From Billgrantia gudaonensis (GTDB lineage: Bacteria > Pseudomonadota > Gammaproteobacteria > Pseudomonadales > Halomonadaceae): 64,000 nucleotides of DNA. The translations under genes were made by a program, and so were the position numbers. Numbering within the stretch: the stretch's first letter is position 1; every line of letters begins with the position of its first letter. Location: NCBI RefSeq assembly GCF_900100195.1, contig NZ_FNES01000011.1, forward strand, positions 62,001 to 126,000, in the 5' to 3' direction. Shown here one piece after another: positions 26,745 through 35,068 of this stretch. The notes below the pieces were generated by a model. That model did no database searches. It had not been told where the DNA came from and saw nothing but the letters and a program-made list of their open reading frames with translations.

Positions 26745-26876
26745 ATGAAAAGGACGCTTTCCCTCTTCCTGGTTTCGCTGTTCGCCCTTTCTCTGCTCAG
26801 CGGCTGCAATACCATGCGTGGCGCCGGGCAGGATATCGAAGAAGGGGGCGAGGCGATTCAGCGTTCGGCCGACTGA
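26745..26876 (+). CDS. entericidin-like small lipoprotein
   Basis: A 43-residue lipoprotein: MKRTLSLFLVSLFALSLLSGC then NTMRGAGQDIEEGGEAIQRSAD. This matches the entericidin A/B pattern (lipobox C, N-T-x-x-G-x-G-x-D-I-x-x-x-G-x-A-I). GGAGGT at 26735-26740 fixes the start at ATG 26745 and not upstream. Entericidins are envelope stress lipoproteins, once described as toxin/antidote pair; only one copy is seen here. A hairpin (26894-26921) follows. Confidence 0.85.
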   Translation: MKRTLSLFLVSLFALSLLSGCNTMRGAGQDIEEGGEAIQRSAD

Positions 26877-26893
26877 CGCAGCAGCGCCTTGCC

Positions 26894-26921
26894 GCTGCAG
26901 GGCTTCGCGTGGCCCTGCAGC
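26894..26921 (+). terminator. hairpin after the entericidin-like gene
   Basis: GCTGCAGGGC pairs perfectly with GCCCTGCAGC around an 8-base loop. Without a T tract it may attenuate or process the transcript into the next lipoprotein gene. Confidence 0.35.
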
Positions 26922-26953
26922 TCCCGAAATGCAACGACGCAGCGAGAGAGTGC

Positions 26954-27283
26954 ATGTTCGCAAGATGCTTGGTGACGCTGGGCGCCACCCTGATGGTGAG
27001 TGCCTGTGCCATGACGGAATCGCCACCGCCCCGGGATTCGGGTCCATACTCGCCCCCTTCCCGTGGCGATGATGCCGAGGATCGTTGCGGTGCCGGACGG
27101 GTTCAGGACCGCGTGGGCCTAACTTACAGCGAGTCGCTGGGGCAAGCCCTGCTGCAGGAGAGTGGTGCCGGCACGCTGCGGGTGATGCGTCCGGGGCATG
27201 CCTACACCCTCGAGTACCGCGCCGACCGCCTCAACGTCCGCGTCGACGAGGCGGAGACGATCACTGACATTGGCTGCGGCTAG
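26954..27283 (+). CDS. I78-family peptidase inhibitor-like lipoprotein
   Basis: A 109-residue protein starting MFARCLVTLGATLMVSACAM, with a probable lipobox (VSAC). The mature part ends in an inhibitor I78 domain: RCGAGRVQDRVG, then GTLRVMRPGHAYTLEYR and DRLNVRVDEAETITDIGCG, with the two cysteines that form the family's disulfide. Such domains inhibit serine peptidases in fungi; in Proteobacteria they are common small envelope proteins with untested targets. It lies 77 bp after the entericidin-like gene in the same orientation. Confidence 0.78.
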   Translation: MFARCLVTLGATLMVSACAMTESPPPRDSGPYSPPSRGDDAEDRCGAGRVQDRVGLTYSESLGQALLQESGAGTLRVMRPGHAYTLEYRADRLNVRVDEAETITDIGCG

Positions 27284-27322
27284 TCTCGCTCCGTCGCAAG
27301 CCGAGACGACCGTCCTGCGCCA

Positions 27323-28330
27323 TCAGTCGTAGCGTTGCTTCCACTGCTGCTGCGCAACTTGCCCCTTGATCACTTCCAGCATGTCGACCAGCACCTGCTC
27401 GGTGACGCGGTCGGTGTGGGCGTCGACGCGCAGCCAGGCGTCGAAGCCGCTGTCCGCCAGGCGCTCCACCAGCTGATTGAACTCGGGGGAGCGCAGCCCT
27501 TCGATGGTTTCGTGAACCAGGCGGCAGGCGATGTCGCTCAGCGAGTCGTCGAGCGCGCGGGAGACCTGGTTGCCCAGCGGTAGACGTCTCAGGCGCTTGA
27601 TTTCGGGGTTCTCCGCCAGGGTGCGTCCCACCAGGGCACTGATGTAGCGCATCAGGTCATCCCGGTTGGCGCGGTAGGCGCTGTCGACCATCGCCTCCAG
27701 GCGTCGACTGATCTCGTGGATTAGTTGCTGCTTGCGTGGCATTACCACGTCCTCGGAAAGCCGCTTCGACAGCGAGCCGCTGTCGCGCACCTGATCCTGG
27801 ACGCTGTCCAGCAGGCGCAGGGCGGCGCGGTCGGAGATCTCCTCCATCAGGATGTCGTAGTACTTGGCAAAGATGGCGTAGAGCCGCCAGCGACGAACAT
27901 CGATCAGTCCCAGGCGCTGCAGGCGATGCAACAGCGAGACGATCCGTAGCACGCGCAGCAGCCGAAAGCCGCCCAGGGGGATGCAGCCCAGCACGTCGTA
28001 CCAGTGCACGAAGGGGTAGAAGAACCAGCGGTGATAGCGGCGTTCGACGATCGCCACGACCCAGCCTGCCAGGACGTCGAGCAGCAGGACGGCCACGAAG
28101 GCCAGGTCGATGGCGATGAAATTGGCGCGAACCTGGCGTTCGTAGGCGCCATGCAGTCCGGGTGCCACGGCTTCGAAGGCCGCGTTGAGCGGCGGCATCA
28201 GGAACAGGCTGTCGAACAGCAGCAGCGTCAGGTTGGCGACGACCACGGCGATGATCAGCAGATCCCATACCAGATGGATGCTGTCTTGCCGGGCCGAGCG
28301 GGCGCCTCGTTGCGGGTTGCGGTGAGACAT
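27323..28330 (-). CDS. voltage-sensor-like membrane protein without a pore domain
   Basis: A 335-residue protein with four hydrophobic segments in the first ~145 residues that look like S1-S4 of a voltage sensor: acidic residues in the second (D75, D85), a WYD (D112) start of the third, and an S4-like FRLLRVLRIVSLLHRLQRL with arginines at 123, 126, 129, 136 and 139. No S5-P-S6 pore or selectivity filter follows; the remaining ~190 residues are soluble, charged and mostly helical. Annotated ion-transporter homologs exist, but function is unknown to me. It follows the thioesterase gene by 52 bp on the same strand. Confidence 0.65.
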   Translation of the reverse strand: MSHRNPQRGARSARQDSIHLVWDLLIIAVVVANLTLLLFDSLFLMPPLNAAFEAVAPGLHGAYERQVRANFIAIDLAFVAVLLLDVLAGWVVAIVERRYHRWFFYPFVHWYDVLGCIPLGGFRLLRVLRIVSLLHRLQRLGLIDVRRWRLYAIFAKYYDILMEEISDRAALRLLDSVQDQVRDSGSLSKRLSEDVVMPRKQQLIHEISRRLEAMVDSAYRANRDDLMRYISALVGRTLAENPEIKRLRRLPLGNQVSRALDDSLSDIACRLVHETIEGLRSPEFNQLVERLADSGFDAWLRVDAHTDRVTEQVLVDMLEVIKGQVAQQQWKQRYD

Positions 28331-28382
28331 GGCCTCTCCTGGTGCCGCCGGTGGACGTGGGCGCGTCTCGCACGTTACCCGG

Positions 28383-28919
28383 TCAACCGCCGGCGGGTTC
28401 TTCGCGCGTGTTGCCCAGGTTGGCGAGATGGTCGTTCTGGGTACGGCGCTCCTCCTCTTCTGCCTGCTTGCGCAGCTTCTTGCGCAGTGCGGCCTTTTCG
28501 AAGCGCAGTTTCTGCAGTGGCGTTTCGAGCCTGAGCGGGGGTACCGGCGCGGGTTTGCCGTCCTCGCTTACTGCCACCATGGTCAGGTAGCAGCTGTTGG
28601 TGTGGCGGATCACCTTGTCGCGGATGTCCTCGGCGACCACCTTGATGCCGATCTCCATGGAGGAGCGCCCCACGTGGTTGACGCTCGCCAGGAAGGTGAC
28701 CAGTTCACCCACGTGGATGGGTTGCTTGAACAGCACCTGGTCGACCGAGAGCGTCACCACATAGTGGCCGGCGTAACGGCTGGCGCAGGCGTAGGCGACC
28801 TCGTCGAGCTTCTTGAGGATGGCGCCCCCATGCACCTTGCCGCTGAAGTTGGCCATGTCGGGCGTCATCAGCACGGTCATCGAGAGTTCGTGCTGGCCGG
28901 GAAGGTCGGAAGGAGTCAT
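28383..28919 (-). CDS. acyl-CoA thioesterase, YciA/BACH type
   Basis: Hot-dog-fold hydrolase that releases fatty acids from CoA, 178 residues. The catalytic and CoA-binding core is clear: MANFSGKVHGGAILKKLDE (Asp on the hot-dog helix) and VNHVGRSSMEIGIKV. The C-terminal ~50 residues are a charged, helical tail rich in K/E (RKKLRKQAEEEERR) longer than in E. coli YciA. No clear Shine-Dalgarno precedes ATG 28919. The neighbour upstream, AtoE, transports short-chain fatty acids, a fitting but not conclusive context. Confidence 0.87.
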   Translation of the reverse strand: MTPSDLPGQHELSMTVLMTPDMANFSGKVHGGAILKKLDEVAYACASRYAGHYVVTLSVDQVLFKQPIHVGELVTFLASVNHVGRSSMEIGIKVVAEDIRDKVIRHTNSCYLTMVAVSEDGKPAPVPPLRLETPLQKLRFEKAALRKKLRKQAEEEERRTQNDHLANLGNTREEPAGG

Positions 28920-29006
28920 GGCTGGGTATCCGTTCGGGGTCTCGATACAGCATAGCGCCTCGTGGCCGGAGTGGGCCGCGAGGTGCTACGGGGCGTCGCG
29001 ATGCGC

Positions 29007-30317
29007 TCAGAACCAGGTCAGTCCCGCGGCGATGATGGCACCGGTGACGAACAGCTGGATCAGGCAGAAGCCCATGATGTCCTTGGCCTTGAGCCCGGCG
29101 ATGCCGAGTACCGGCAGGGCCCAGAAAGGCTGCAGCAGGTTGGTCCAGGCATCGCCCCAGGCCACGGCCATGGCGATGCGCGGGACATCGACGCCGAGCG
29201 CCTCTGCGGCGGGCAGCATGACCGGTGCTTGCACCGCCCATTGGCCGCCGCCGGAAGGCACGAAGATATTGACGATGCCGGCGCTGATGAACGACCAGAA
29301 CGGCAGCGTGGTTTCGGAGGCGAAGGAGATCAGCGCCCCGGACAGGGTCTCGGCGAGCCCCGATTGCACCATGATCGCCATGATCCCGGCGTAGAAGGGA
29401 AACTGGATGACGATACCGGCGCCACCCTTGATCGCCTCCTGCAGACTCTCCAGCAGGCTGCGTGGCGTACGGTGCAGCACGATGGCCAGAAACAGGAACA
29501 GGAAGTTGACCACGTTGAGGTTGAGGCCGCCGTTGCGCAGCAGGAAATGGTCGGCCAGGAAGAGCAGGCCGGGGATGCCCACCAGCCAGGCCAGCGTCAC
29601 GCTGTTCTCGAGACGGTCGGCGGGACGCTGAATGCGCACGCGGTCCTTTTTCGACTCCTCGAGCAGCGCCGGGTCGACATAGACGCTCTCCTGCTCGTCG
29701 GGCAGCATCAGCCGGTTGACCAGCGGCACGGCGATGAACAGGCAGATCACGATGCCCAGGTTGAACAGCGAGAAGATGGTTTCGCCGGTGCCGATCACCC
29801 CGATCTGCTCGACGCTGAAATGGCCGTCGGTGGCAATGGTCAGCGGCACCGAGCCGGCCAGCCCGCCGTGCCACACGATGAAACCGGAGTAGGCGCTGGC
29901 GACCAGCAGGCGATAGTCGACGCGGACCTGACGTGCGAGCTCCTTGGCGAACAGTGCCCCCACCACCAGGCCGAAGCCCCAGTTGATCCAGCTTGCCGCG
30001 AGCGATACCAGAGTGACCAGCACGATGGCCGCACCGGCGTTCTTGGCGAGTCCGGCCAGACGCTGCAGCAGCCGCTTGACGGGCGGTGAGCTGGCCAGCA
30101 TGTAGCCGGTCACCAGGATCAGCAGCATCTGCATCGAGAAGGTCAGCAGGTTCCAGAAGCCATCCCCCCAGAAACGCATCACCGCCAGTGGCGTTTGACG
30201 TTCCACGGCGATGGCGGCGGCGGCGGCGATGACGGTCAGCAACAGCACGAAGATGTAGGGGTCGGGCAGATAGCGCTCGACCAGCTTCACGGCAGGTCTG
30301 GACAAGGTCTTGAGCAT
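29007..30317 (-). CDS. atoE: short-chain fatty acid transporter
   Basis: Inner-membrane carrier for short-chain fatty acids such as butyrate or acetoacetate (AtoE family), 436 residues with about twelve hydrophobic segments. Conserved family stretches include SAYSGFIVWHGGLAGSVPL, GIVNIFVPSGGGQWAVQAP and AVAWGDAWTNLLQPFWALP. The start MLKTLSRPAVKL at 30317 is chosen over upstream in-frame codons because homology begins there. No ato catabolic genes adjoin it. Confidence 0.92.
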   Translation of the reverse strand: MLKTLSRPAVKLVERYLPDPYIFVLLLTVIAAAAAIAVERQTPLAVMRFWGDGFWNLLTFSMQMLLILVTGYMLASSPPVKRLLQRLAGLAKNAGAAIVLVTLVSLAASWINWGFGLVVGALFAKELARQVRVDYRLLVASAYSGFIVWHGGLAGSVPLTIATDGHFSVEQIGVIGTGETIFSLFNLGIVICLFIAVPLVNRLMLPDEQESVYVDPALLEESKKDRVRIQRPADRLENSVTLAWLVGIPGLLFLADHFLLRNGGLNLNVVNFLFLFLAIVLHRTPRSLLESLQEAIKGGAGIVIQFPFYAGIMAIMVQSGLAETLSGALISFASETTLPFWSFISAGIVNIFVPSGGGQWAVQAPVMLPAAEALGVDVPRIAMAVAWGDAWTNLLQPFWALPVLGIAGLKAKDIMGFCLIQLFVTGAIIAAGLTWF

Positions 30318-30395
30318 GGCGGATTCGCTTCTTCTGATTGGTCTTTGTATCGACACAAAAGTAGCGCAGTCTCAGAGGGTTGCGCCAATGGCCGA

Positions 30396-31790
30396 TTAAC
30401 GGTGACGCGCTTGACCGGGTTTGTCAAAACTCGCGGAGGGTGACGCCTGGCACCAGCGATGTCGCCGGTGGTGGCGGTAATAGGCGAACAGGGTGGCCGA
30501 ACGCACGGCGGTGAAGAGCAGAAAAGCGAACCACAGGCCGTGATTGGTCATGGGCTCGGGCAGCAGTGCCTGACCGAGCCACCAGGCGGGCAGGTAGGCG
30601 GCAAGGCCGGCGAAGATGCTGTTGCGCATCTCGCGAATGGCCGTGGCGCCGATGAAGACGCCGTCCAGCAGGTAGCTCCACACGGCGATGAGCGGCATGG
30701 CCACCATCCATGGCAGATAGACGGCGGCCGTGGCGCGAACCTCCGGCAGGTCGGTGAGCAAGGCGACCAGCCATTCGCCCCCCGTCGCGAAGGCCAGCGC
30801 GGCACCCCCGGCGGTGAGCAGCGAGAACAGCGCAGCGCTGCCCACGGCTCGACCGAACTCGTCCCAGCGCTGCCGGCCTACCGAGCGCCCGATGAGCGCC
30901 TCGGCGGCATGGGCGAAACCGTCCAGCGCATAGCTGGTGAGCATGATGAACTGCAGCAGCACGGCGTTGGCGGCCAGCACGGTGTCGCCCTGTGCCGCTC
31001 CGCGCGACGTGAAGAATGCCATCGCGAAGAGCAGCCCCAGCGTGCGTACGAAGAGGTTGGCGTTGATCGAGAACAGCTCGCCGTAGGCGGCAAGCCGCAC
31101 GAGCCGGCTGCGCAGGAAACGTCCTTCCAGCCGCCCGAGCTGACGCATCACCAGCCAGCCGCCGAACGCCAGTGCGGTGTAATCGGCGATCACCGTGGCC
31201 CAGGCCACGCCGTCGCTGGTCATGCCCAGCCCCACCACGAACAGCAGGTCCAGGACGATGTTCACGCCGTTGGTCAGCACCAGGATGGCCAGCGTCACGC
31301 GCGAGTTCTGCTGACCCAGGAACCACCCCAGGATGGCATAGTTGGCGAGCACCGCCGGAGCCGAAAGAATGCGTATCTGGGCGTATTCGGCGGCCAGAAG
31401 CGTGGCGGTCTCGCTGCCGCCGAGCAGCCACAGGCCCAGTGCGATCAGAGGTTTCGACAGGATGATCAGAAGGCTGCCGATGCCCGCGGCCAGCAGCAGC
31501 GCCTGGCCCAGCAGGTTGCGTACGTCGCCATCGCTTTCACGGCCGACTGCCTGGGCGGTGAGCCCGGTGGTGCCCATGCGCAGGAAGCCGAAGCCCCAAT
31601 AGAGAAAGCTGAACAGGGTGGCGCCCAGCGTCACCGCGGCGAGGTAGCGCGAGTCGGGAAGGTGGCCGACCACTGCGGTGTCGACGAGCCCCAGCAGCGG
31701 CACGGTAACGTTGGAGAGGATGATCGGCCAGGCCAGCGCCCAGGTGCGACGCGAGGCGGACCACGGTGTCTCACGGGGCTGAGCGGTCAC
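30396..31790 (-). CDS. MATE-family efflux transporter, DinF type
   Basis: Multidrug and toxin extrusion pump of 464 residues with twelve membrane segments. The two MatE halves are recognisable: LAWPIILSNVTVPLLGLVDTAVVGH at the start with the DinF-type VDTAVVGHL motif, and GFAHAAEALIGRSVGRQRW in the second half. Start is a GTG at 31790. DinF is SOS-linked with lexA in enterics; no lexA is present here. It is divergent from the cytochrome bd operon across a long AT-rich gap. Confidence 0.88.
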   Translation of the reverse strand: MTAQPRETPWSASRRTWALAWPIILSNVTVPLLGLVDTAVVGHLPDSRYLAAVTLGATLFSFLYWGFGFLRMGTTGLTAQAVGRESDGDVRNLLGQALLLAAGIGSLLIILSKPLIALGLWLLGGSETATLLAAEYAQIRILSAPAVLANYAILGWFLGQQNSRVTLAILVLTNGVNIVLDLLFVVGLGMTSDGVAWATVIADYTALAFGGWLVMRQLGRLEGRFLRSRLVRLAAYGELFSINANLFVRTLGLLFAMAFFTSRGAAQGDTVLAANAVLLQFIMLTSYALDGFAHAAEALIGRSVGRQRWDEFGRAVGSAALFSLLTAGGAALAFATGGEWLVALLTDLPEVRATAAVYLPWMVAMPLIAVWSYLLDGVFIGATAIREMRNSIFAGLAAYLPAWWLGQALLPEPMTNHGLWFAFLLFTAVRSATLFAYYRHHRRHRWCQASPSASFDKPGQARHR

Positions 31791-32205
31791 GGCGGATTCC
31801 GGTCATGGACGAGACCGGATACCTTGGCGGGATTTTGTCATTGATGCAACGGCCAATCCGTGGAAGCGAATGAAGTGTGGCGCTACCAAGTTTGGCTATG
31901 CAATCTGAAACTTGCCCCATTTCCAATAAGTGGTAAGAAAAAGCTTGGTATAAGGAGTGGCTTGAAAATAACCTTCCATATTACAAGGCCCCACTGAAAT
32001 ATTGTGTGTGGTGCGGCAATTGGTCCTTGCTTTGTTGCCGGAAACTTCGAGCTATTAAGTGGTATTTTAAGTACTCTTAATAACTTGGTCCAGAAGTTGA
32101 CTAACGTCAATATTTCTTTGTTTTGCATTGCATATATTCAGGTGAATAGTGCGTTTCTCCTTAGGAGAAGCCGTGCTGGCCCCATCTTTTGCCTTGGAGT
32201 TGCCA
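31791..32205. other. AT-rich 415-bp region upstream of cydA
   Basis: From about 31880 to 32150 base composition swings to AT-rich, unlike everything nearby. Short open frames exist on both strands but match nothing and lack good ribosome sites. Visible structure: TATTAAG (32053-32059) with CTTAATA (32076-32082), a candidate -10 TATATT at 32133-32138, and TTCTCC-TTA-GGAGAA at 32155-32169. It likely holds the cyd promoter and oxygen-responsive or silencing sites; no convincing ANR/FNR box (TTGAT-N4-ATCAA) was seen. Confidence 0.5.
32155..32169 (+). promoter_or_regulatory. inverted repeat in the cydA leader
   Basis: TTCTCC-TTA-GGAGAA lies 37 bp before the cydA start and downstream of a possible -10 (TATATT, 32133-32138). 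It could be an operator or a leader hairpin; the GGAGAA arm also looks like a decoy ribosome site for the in-frame upstream ATG at 32149. Confidence 0.35.
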
Positions 32206-33786
32206 ATGGATATCGTTGAACTATCCAGGTTGCAGTTCGCTTTCACGGCGATGGTGCATTTCCTGTTCGTACCCCTCACGTTGGGTCTCTCGATCCTGCT
32301 GGCGATGATGGAGACGGTCTACGTGATGACCGGCAAAACCATCTATCGCGAAATGACCAAGTTCTGGGGAAAGTTGTTCGGCATCAACTTCGCCCTGGGA
32401 GTCACCACCGGGATCGCCATGGAGTTCCAGTTCGGCACCAACTGGTCCTACTACTCCCACTATGTCGGGGATATTTTCGGGGCGCCGCTGGCCATCGAAG
32501 CGCTGATGGCCTTCTTCCTCGAGTCGACCTTGGTGGGCCTGTTCTTCTTCGGCTGGGATCGTATGTCGAAGCAGAAGCACCTGGCCGTCACCTGGCTGAT
32601 GGCGCTGGCCACCAACCTCTCCGCACTGTGGATCCTGGTCGCCAATGGCTGGATGCAGTACCCCATCGGCTCCGAGTTCAACCTCGAGACCATGCGCATG
32701 GAGCTGACCAGCTTCGCCGAGGTGGTGCTCAGCCCGGTGGCCCAGGTCAAGTTCGTGCATACCGTCTCCGCCGGCTATGTCACCGGCTCCATCTTCGTGC
32801 TGGCCATCTCCAGCTGGTACCTGCTCAAGGGGCGCGAGGTCGCCTTCGCCCGCCGCAGTTTCGCCATCGCCTCGGCCTTCGGCCTAGCCAGTGTGCTGTC
32901 GGTGATCGTGCTGGGCGACGAGTCCGGCTATGAGCTGGGAGACGTGCAGAAGGTCAAGCTCGCCGCCATCGAGGCGGAGTGGGAGACTCACCCGGCGCCG
33001 GCCGCCTTCACCCTGGTGGGGCTCCCCAACCAGGCGGAGGAGCGCACCGATTACGCCATCCGCATCCCGGCGGTGATGGGGCTGATCGCCACCCGCTCGC
33101 TGAACGAGGAGGTCACCGGTCTGCGTGAGCTCAAGGAGCAGCATCGCGAGCGCATGGTCAACGGCCGTGAAGCCTTTGTGCTGATGCAGCGCCTGCGCAG
33201 CGGCGAAGGTACCGAGGAGGATGCCGCCCGCTTCGAGGAGGTGCGTGACGATGTCGGCTATGGCCTGCTGCTCAGCGCCTACACCGAGGACATGAACGCC
33301 CCCTCCGCCGCCGAGATCGACCGCGCCGTGGAGGCCTCGATTCCCGAGGTGTGGCCGCTGTTCTGGACCTTCCGCATCATGGTGGCGGCCGGCTTCATCA
33401 TGCTCGTGCTCTTCGCGCTGGCCTTCTGGCACAGCGTGCGTCGCCAGCCGGAGAAGTCGCCCTGGCTGCTGCGCTTTGCCCTGTTCAGTCTGCCGTTGCC
33501 CTGGATCGCCTCCGAGGCGGGCTGGTTCGTGGCCGAGTATGGCCGTCAGCCCTGGGCCATCGGCGAGATCCTGCCCATCCATGTCGCGGTCTCCAGCCTC
33601 ACTTTCAACCAGGTGCTCTTCACCCTGATCACCATCGGCGTGCTCTACACCCTCTTCGTGATCATCGAGATCTGGCTGATGCAGCACTTCGCTCGCAAGG
33701 GGCCTTCCGGCAGCGGCTACCACGCCGGTCTCGACGCCATCGACGCATCCGTCGACACCCAGACCAGCAAGCCTCAGGAGGCATGA
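32206..33786 (+). CDS. cydA: cytochrome bd ubiquinol oxidase subunit I
   Basis: Quinol-oxidising subunit of the high-affinity cytochrome bd oxidase, 526 residues. Heme ligand H18 (FTAMVHFLFVPL), the acidic pair in AIEALMAFFLESTLVG and the GDESGYELGDVQK region of the Q loop are seen. The Q loop is long, as in the E. coli (L) subfamily rather than the short-loop CioA type. ATG 32206 has GGAGT five bases upstream; the upstream ATG 32149 adds residues foreign to the family. First gene of cydABXDC. Confidence 0.95.
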   Translation: MDIVELSRLQFAFTAMVHFLFVPLTLGLSILLAMMETVYVMTGKTIYREMTKFWGKLFGINFALGVTTGIAMEFQFGTNWSYYSHYVGDIFGAPLAIEALMAFFLESTLVGLFFFGWDRMSKQKHLAVTWLMALATNLSALWILVANGWMQYPIGSEFNLETMRMELTSFAEVVLSPVAQVKFVHTVSAGYVTGSIFVLAISSWYLLKGREVAFARRSFAIASAFGLASVLSVIVLGDESGYELGDVQKVKLAAIEAEWETHPAPAAFTLVGLPNQAEERTDYAIRIPAVMGLIATRSLNEEVTGLRELKEQHRERMVNGREAFVLMQRLRSGEGTEEDAARFEEVRDDVGYGLLLSAYTEDMNAPSAAEIDRAVEASIPEVWPLFWTFRIMVAAGFIMLVLFALAFWHSVRRQPEKSPWLLRFALFSLPLPWIASEAGWFVAEYGRQPWAIGEILPIHVAVSSLTFNQVLFTLITIGVLYTLFVIIEIWLMQHFARKGPSGSGYHAGLDAIDASVDTQTSKPQEA

Positions 33787-33787
33787 C

Positions 33788-34924
33788 ATGGATTACGAAA
33801 CGCTCAGATTCATCTGGTGGGTCTTGATCGGCGTGCTGCTGGTCGGCTTCTCGGTCACCGACGGCTTCGACATGGGCGTGGGTGGCCTGCTCAAGGTGGT
33901 GGGGCGCAACGACGAGGAGCGTCGGGTGATGATCAACTCCGTGGCGCCCCACTGGGACGGCAACCAGGTGTGGCTGATCACCGCTGGCGGCGCGCTCTTC
34001 GCCGCCTGGCCGCCGGTCTACGCCGCCGCCTTCAACGGCTTCTACCTGGCCATGATGCTGACCTTGTTCGCACTCTTCCTGCGCCCGCTGGCTTTCGACT
34101 ATCGCTCCAAGCTCGACAGCCTAACCTGGCGCAGTCGCTGGGACTGGATGCTGACCATCGGCTCGGCGCTGCCGGCGCTGATCTTCGGCGTGGCCTTCGG
34201 CAACCTGTTGCAGGGCGTACCCTTCCAGTTCGACGACATCCTGCGCCTGGACTACCAGGGTGGGTTGTTGGGACTGCTCAACCCTTTCGGTCTGTTGGCC
34301 GGAGTGCTCAGTTTGCTGATGTTCCTCACCCATGGGGCCGCCTGGCTGCAGCTGAAGACCGAAGGCGAGCTGCGCCAGCGCAGCGCCGTCCTGGGCAGCC
34401 GAACCGCCCTGGCTTGCGCCGTGCTTTTCCTGCTGGGCGGTATCTGGCTGCTGCTGGGCGTGGATGGCTATCAGGTCACCAGCGTGATCGATACCCAAGG
34501 CCATAACGCCACCACCGCCAAGCTGGTGGAGGCGAGCAGCGGCGGCTGGCTCTACAACTACGCCCGCTTTCCGGCACTGTGGCTGCTGCCGCTGCTGGGC
34601 CTGACCAGCTTCGTGCTCTGCTCCCTGACCATGAAAGCGGGCCGCCACGTCGTGGCCTTCATCACCTCCTCGTTGGCCACGACCCTGGTGATCGTGACCA
34701 CCGGGGTCACCATGTTCCCCTTCGTCATGCCGTCGTCGATCAACCCCAACCACAGCTTGACCATGTGGGACGCCACCGCCAGCGAGCTGACGCTGATGAT
34801 CATGTTCGTGGTGGTGCTGATCTTCGTGCCGCTGGTGTTGGCCTACACCGCCTGGAGCTACTGGGTGATGCGCGGTCGACTCGACGAGCAGTACATCCGC
34901 GACAACGACAAGGCTCTTTACTAA
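33788..34924 (+). CDS. cydB: cytochrome bd ubiquinol oxidase subunit II
   Basis: Second structural subunit of the bd oxidase, 378 residues, eight to nine membrane segments. The N-terminal WWVLIGVLLVGFSVTDGFDMG motif and the NEWD-like DGNQVWLITAGGALFAAWP are diagnostic. It begins one base after the cydA stop, so translation is coupled. CydX follows 12 bp later. Typical length for the long-Q-loop type. Confidence 0.95.
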   Translation: MDYETLRFIWWVLIGVLLVGFSVTDGFDMGVGGLLKVVGRNDEERRVMINSVAPHWDGNQVWLITAGGALFAAWPPVYAAAFNGFYLAMMLTLFALFLRPLAFDYRSKLDSLTWRSRWDWMLTIGSALPALIFGVAFGNLLQGVPFQFDDILRLDYQGGLLGLLNPFGLLAGVLSLLMFLTHGAAWLQLKTEGELRQRSAVLGSRTALACAVLFLLGGIWLLLGVDGYQVTSVIDTQGHNATTAKLVEASSGGWLYNYARFPALWLLPLLGLTSFVLCSLTMKAGRHVVAFITSSLATTLVIVTTGVTMFPFVMPSSINPNHSLTMWDATASELTLMIMFVVVLIFVPLVLAYTAWSYWVMRGRLDEQYIRDNDKALY

Positions 34925-34936
34925 GGAGGTCAGCTC

Positions 34937-35068
34937 ATGTGGTATTTCGCCTGGATTCTCGGTGTCGCTCTGGCGGCTTCCCTCGGCATCCTCAACGCCA
35001 TGTGGCTGGAACTCAACGGCTACACGGGCGAACCGGCGGGGGACGCCGAGCATGACCGCGGCGACTGA
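34937..35068 (+). CDS. cydX: cytochrome bd small subunit CydX
   Basis: A 43-residue single-helix protein that stabilises the heme site of the oxidase. Translation gives MWYFAWILGVALAASLGIL then NAMWLELN and a charged tail; the MWYFAWILG start and the following WLE motif are the CydX signature. AGGAGGT lies nine bases before ATG 34937, a perfect ribosome site. Its last 17 bases overlap the start of cydD. It is too short for most ORF thresholds and easily missed. Confidence 0.93.
   Translation: MWYFAWILGVALAASLGILNAMWLELNGYTGEPAGDAEHDRGD

Noticed and set aside
31883-32128. 81-residue minus-strand frame in the AT-rich region before cydA
   Set aside because: No ribosome site, no recognisable motif; the composition is that of non-coding AT-rich DNA.
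32000-32150. FNR/ANR site before cydA
   Set aside because: I looked for TTGAT-N4-ATCAA and found no acceptable match.
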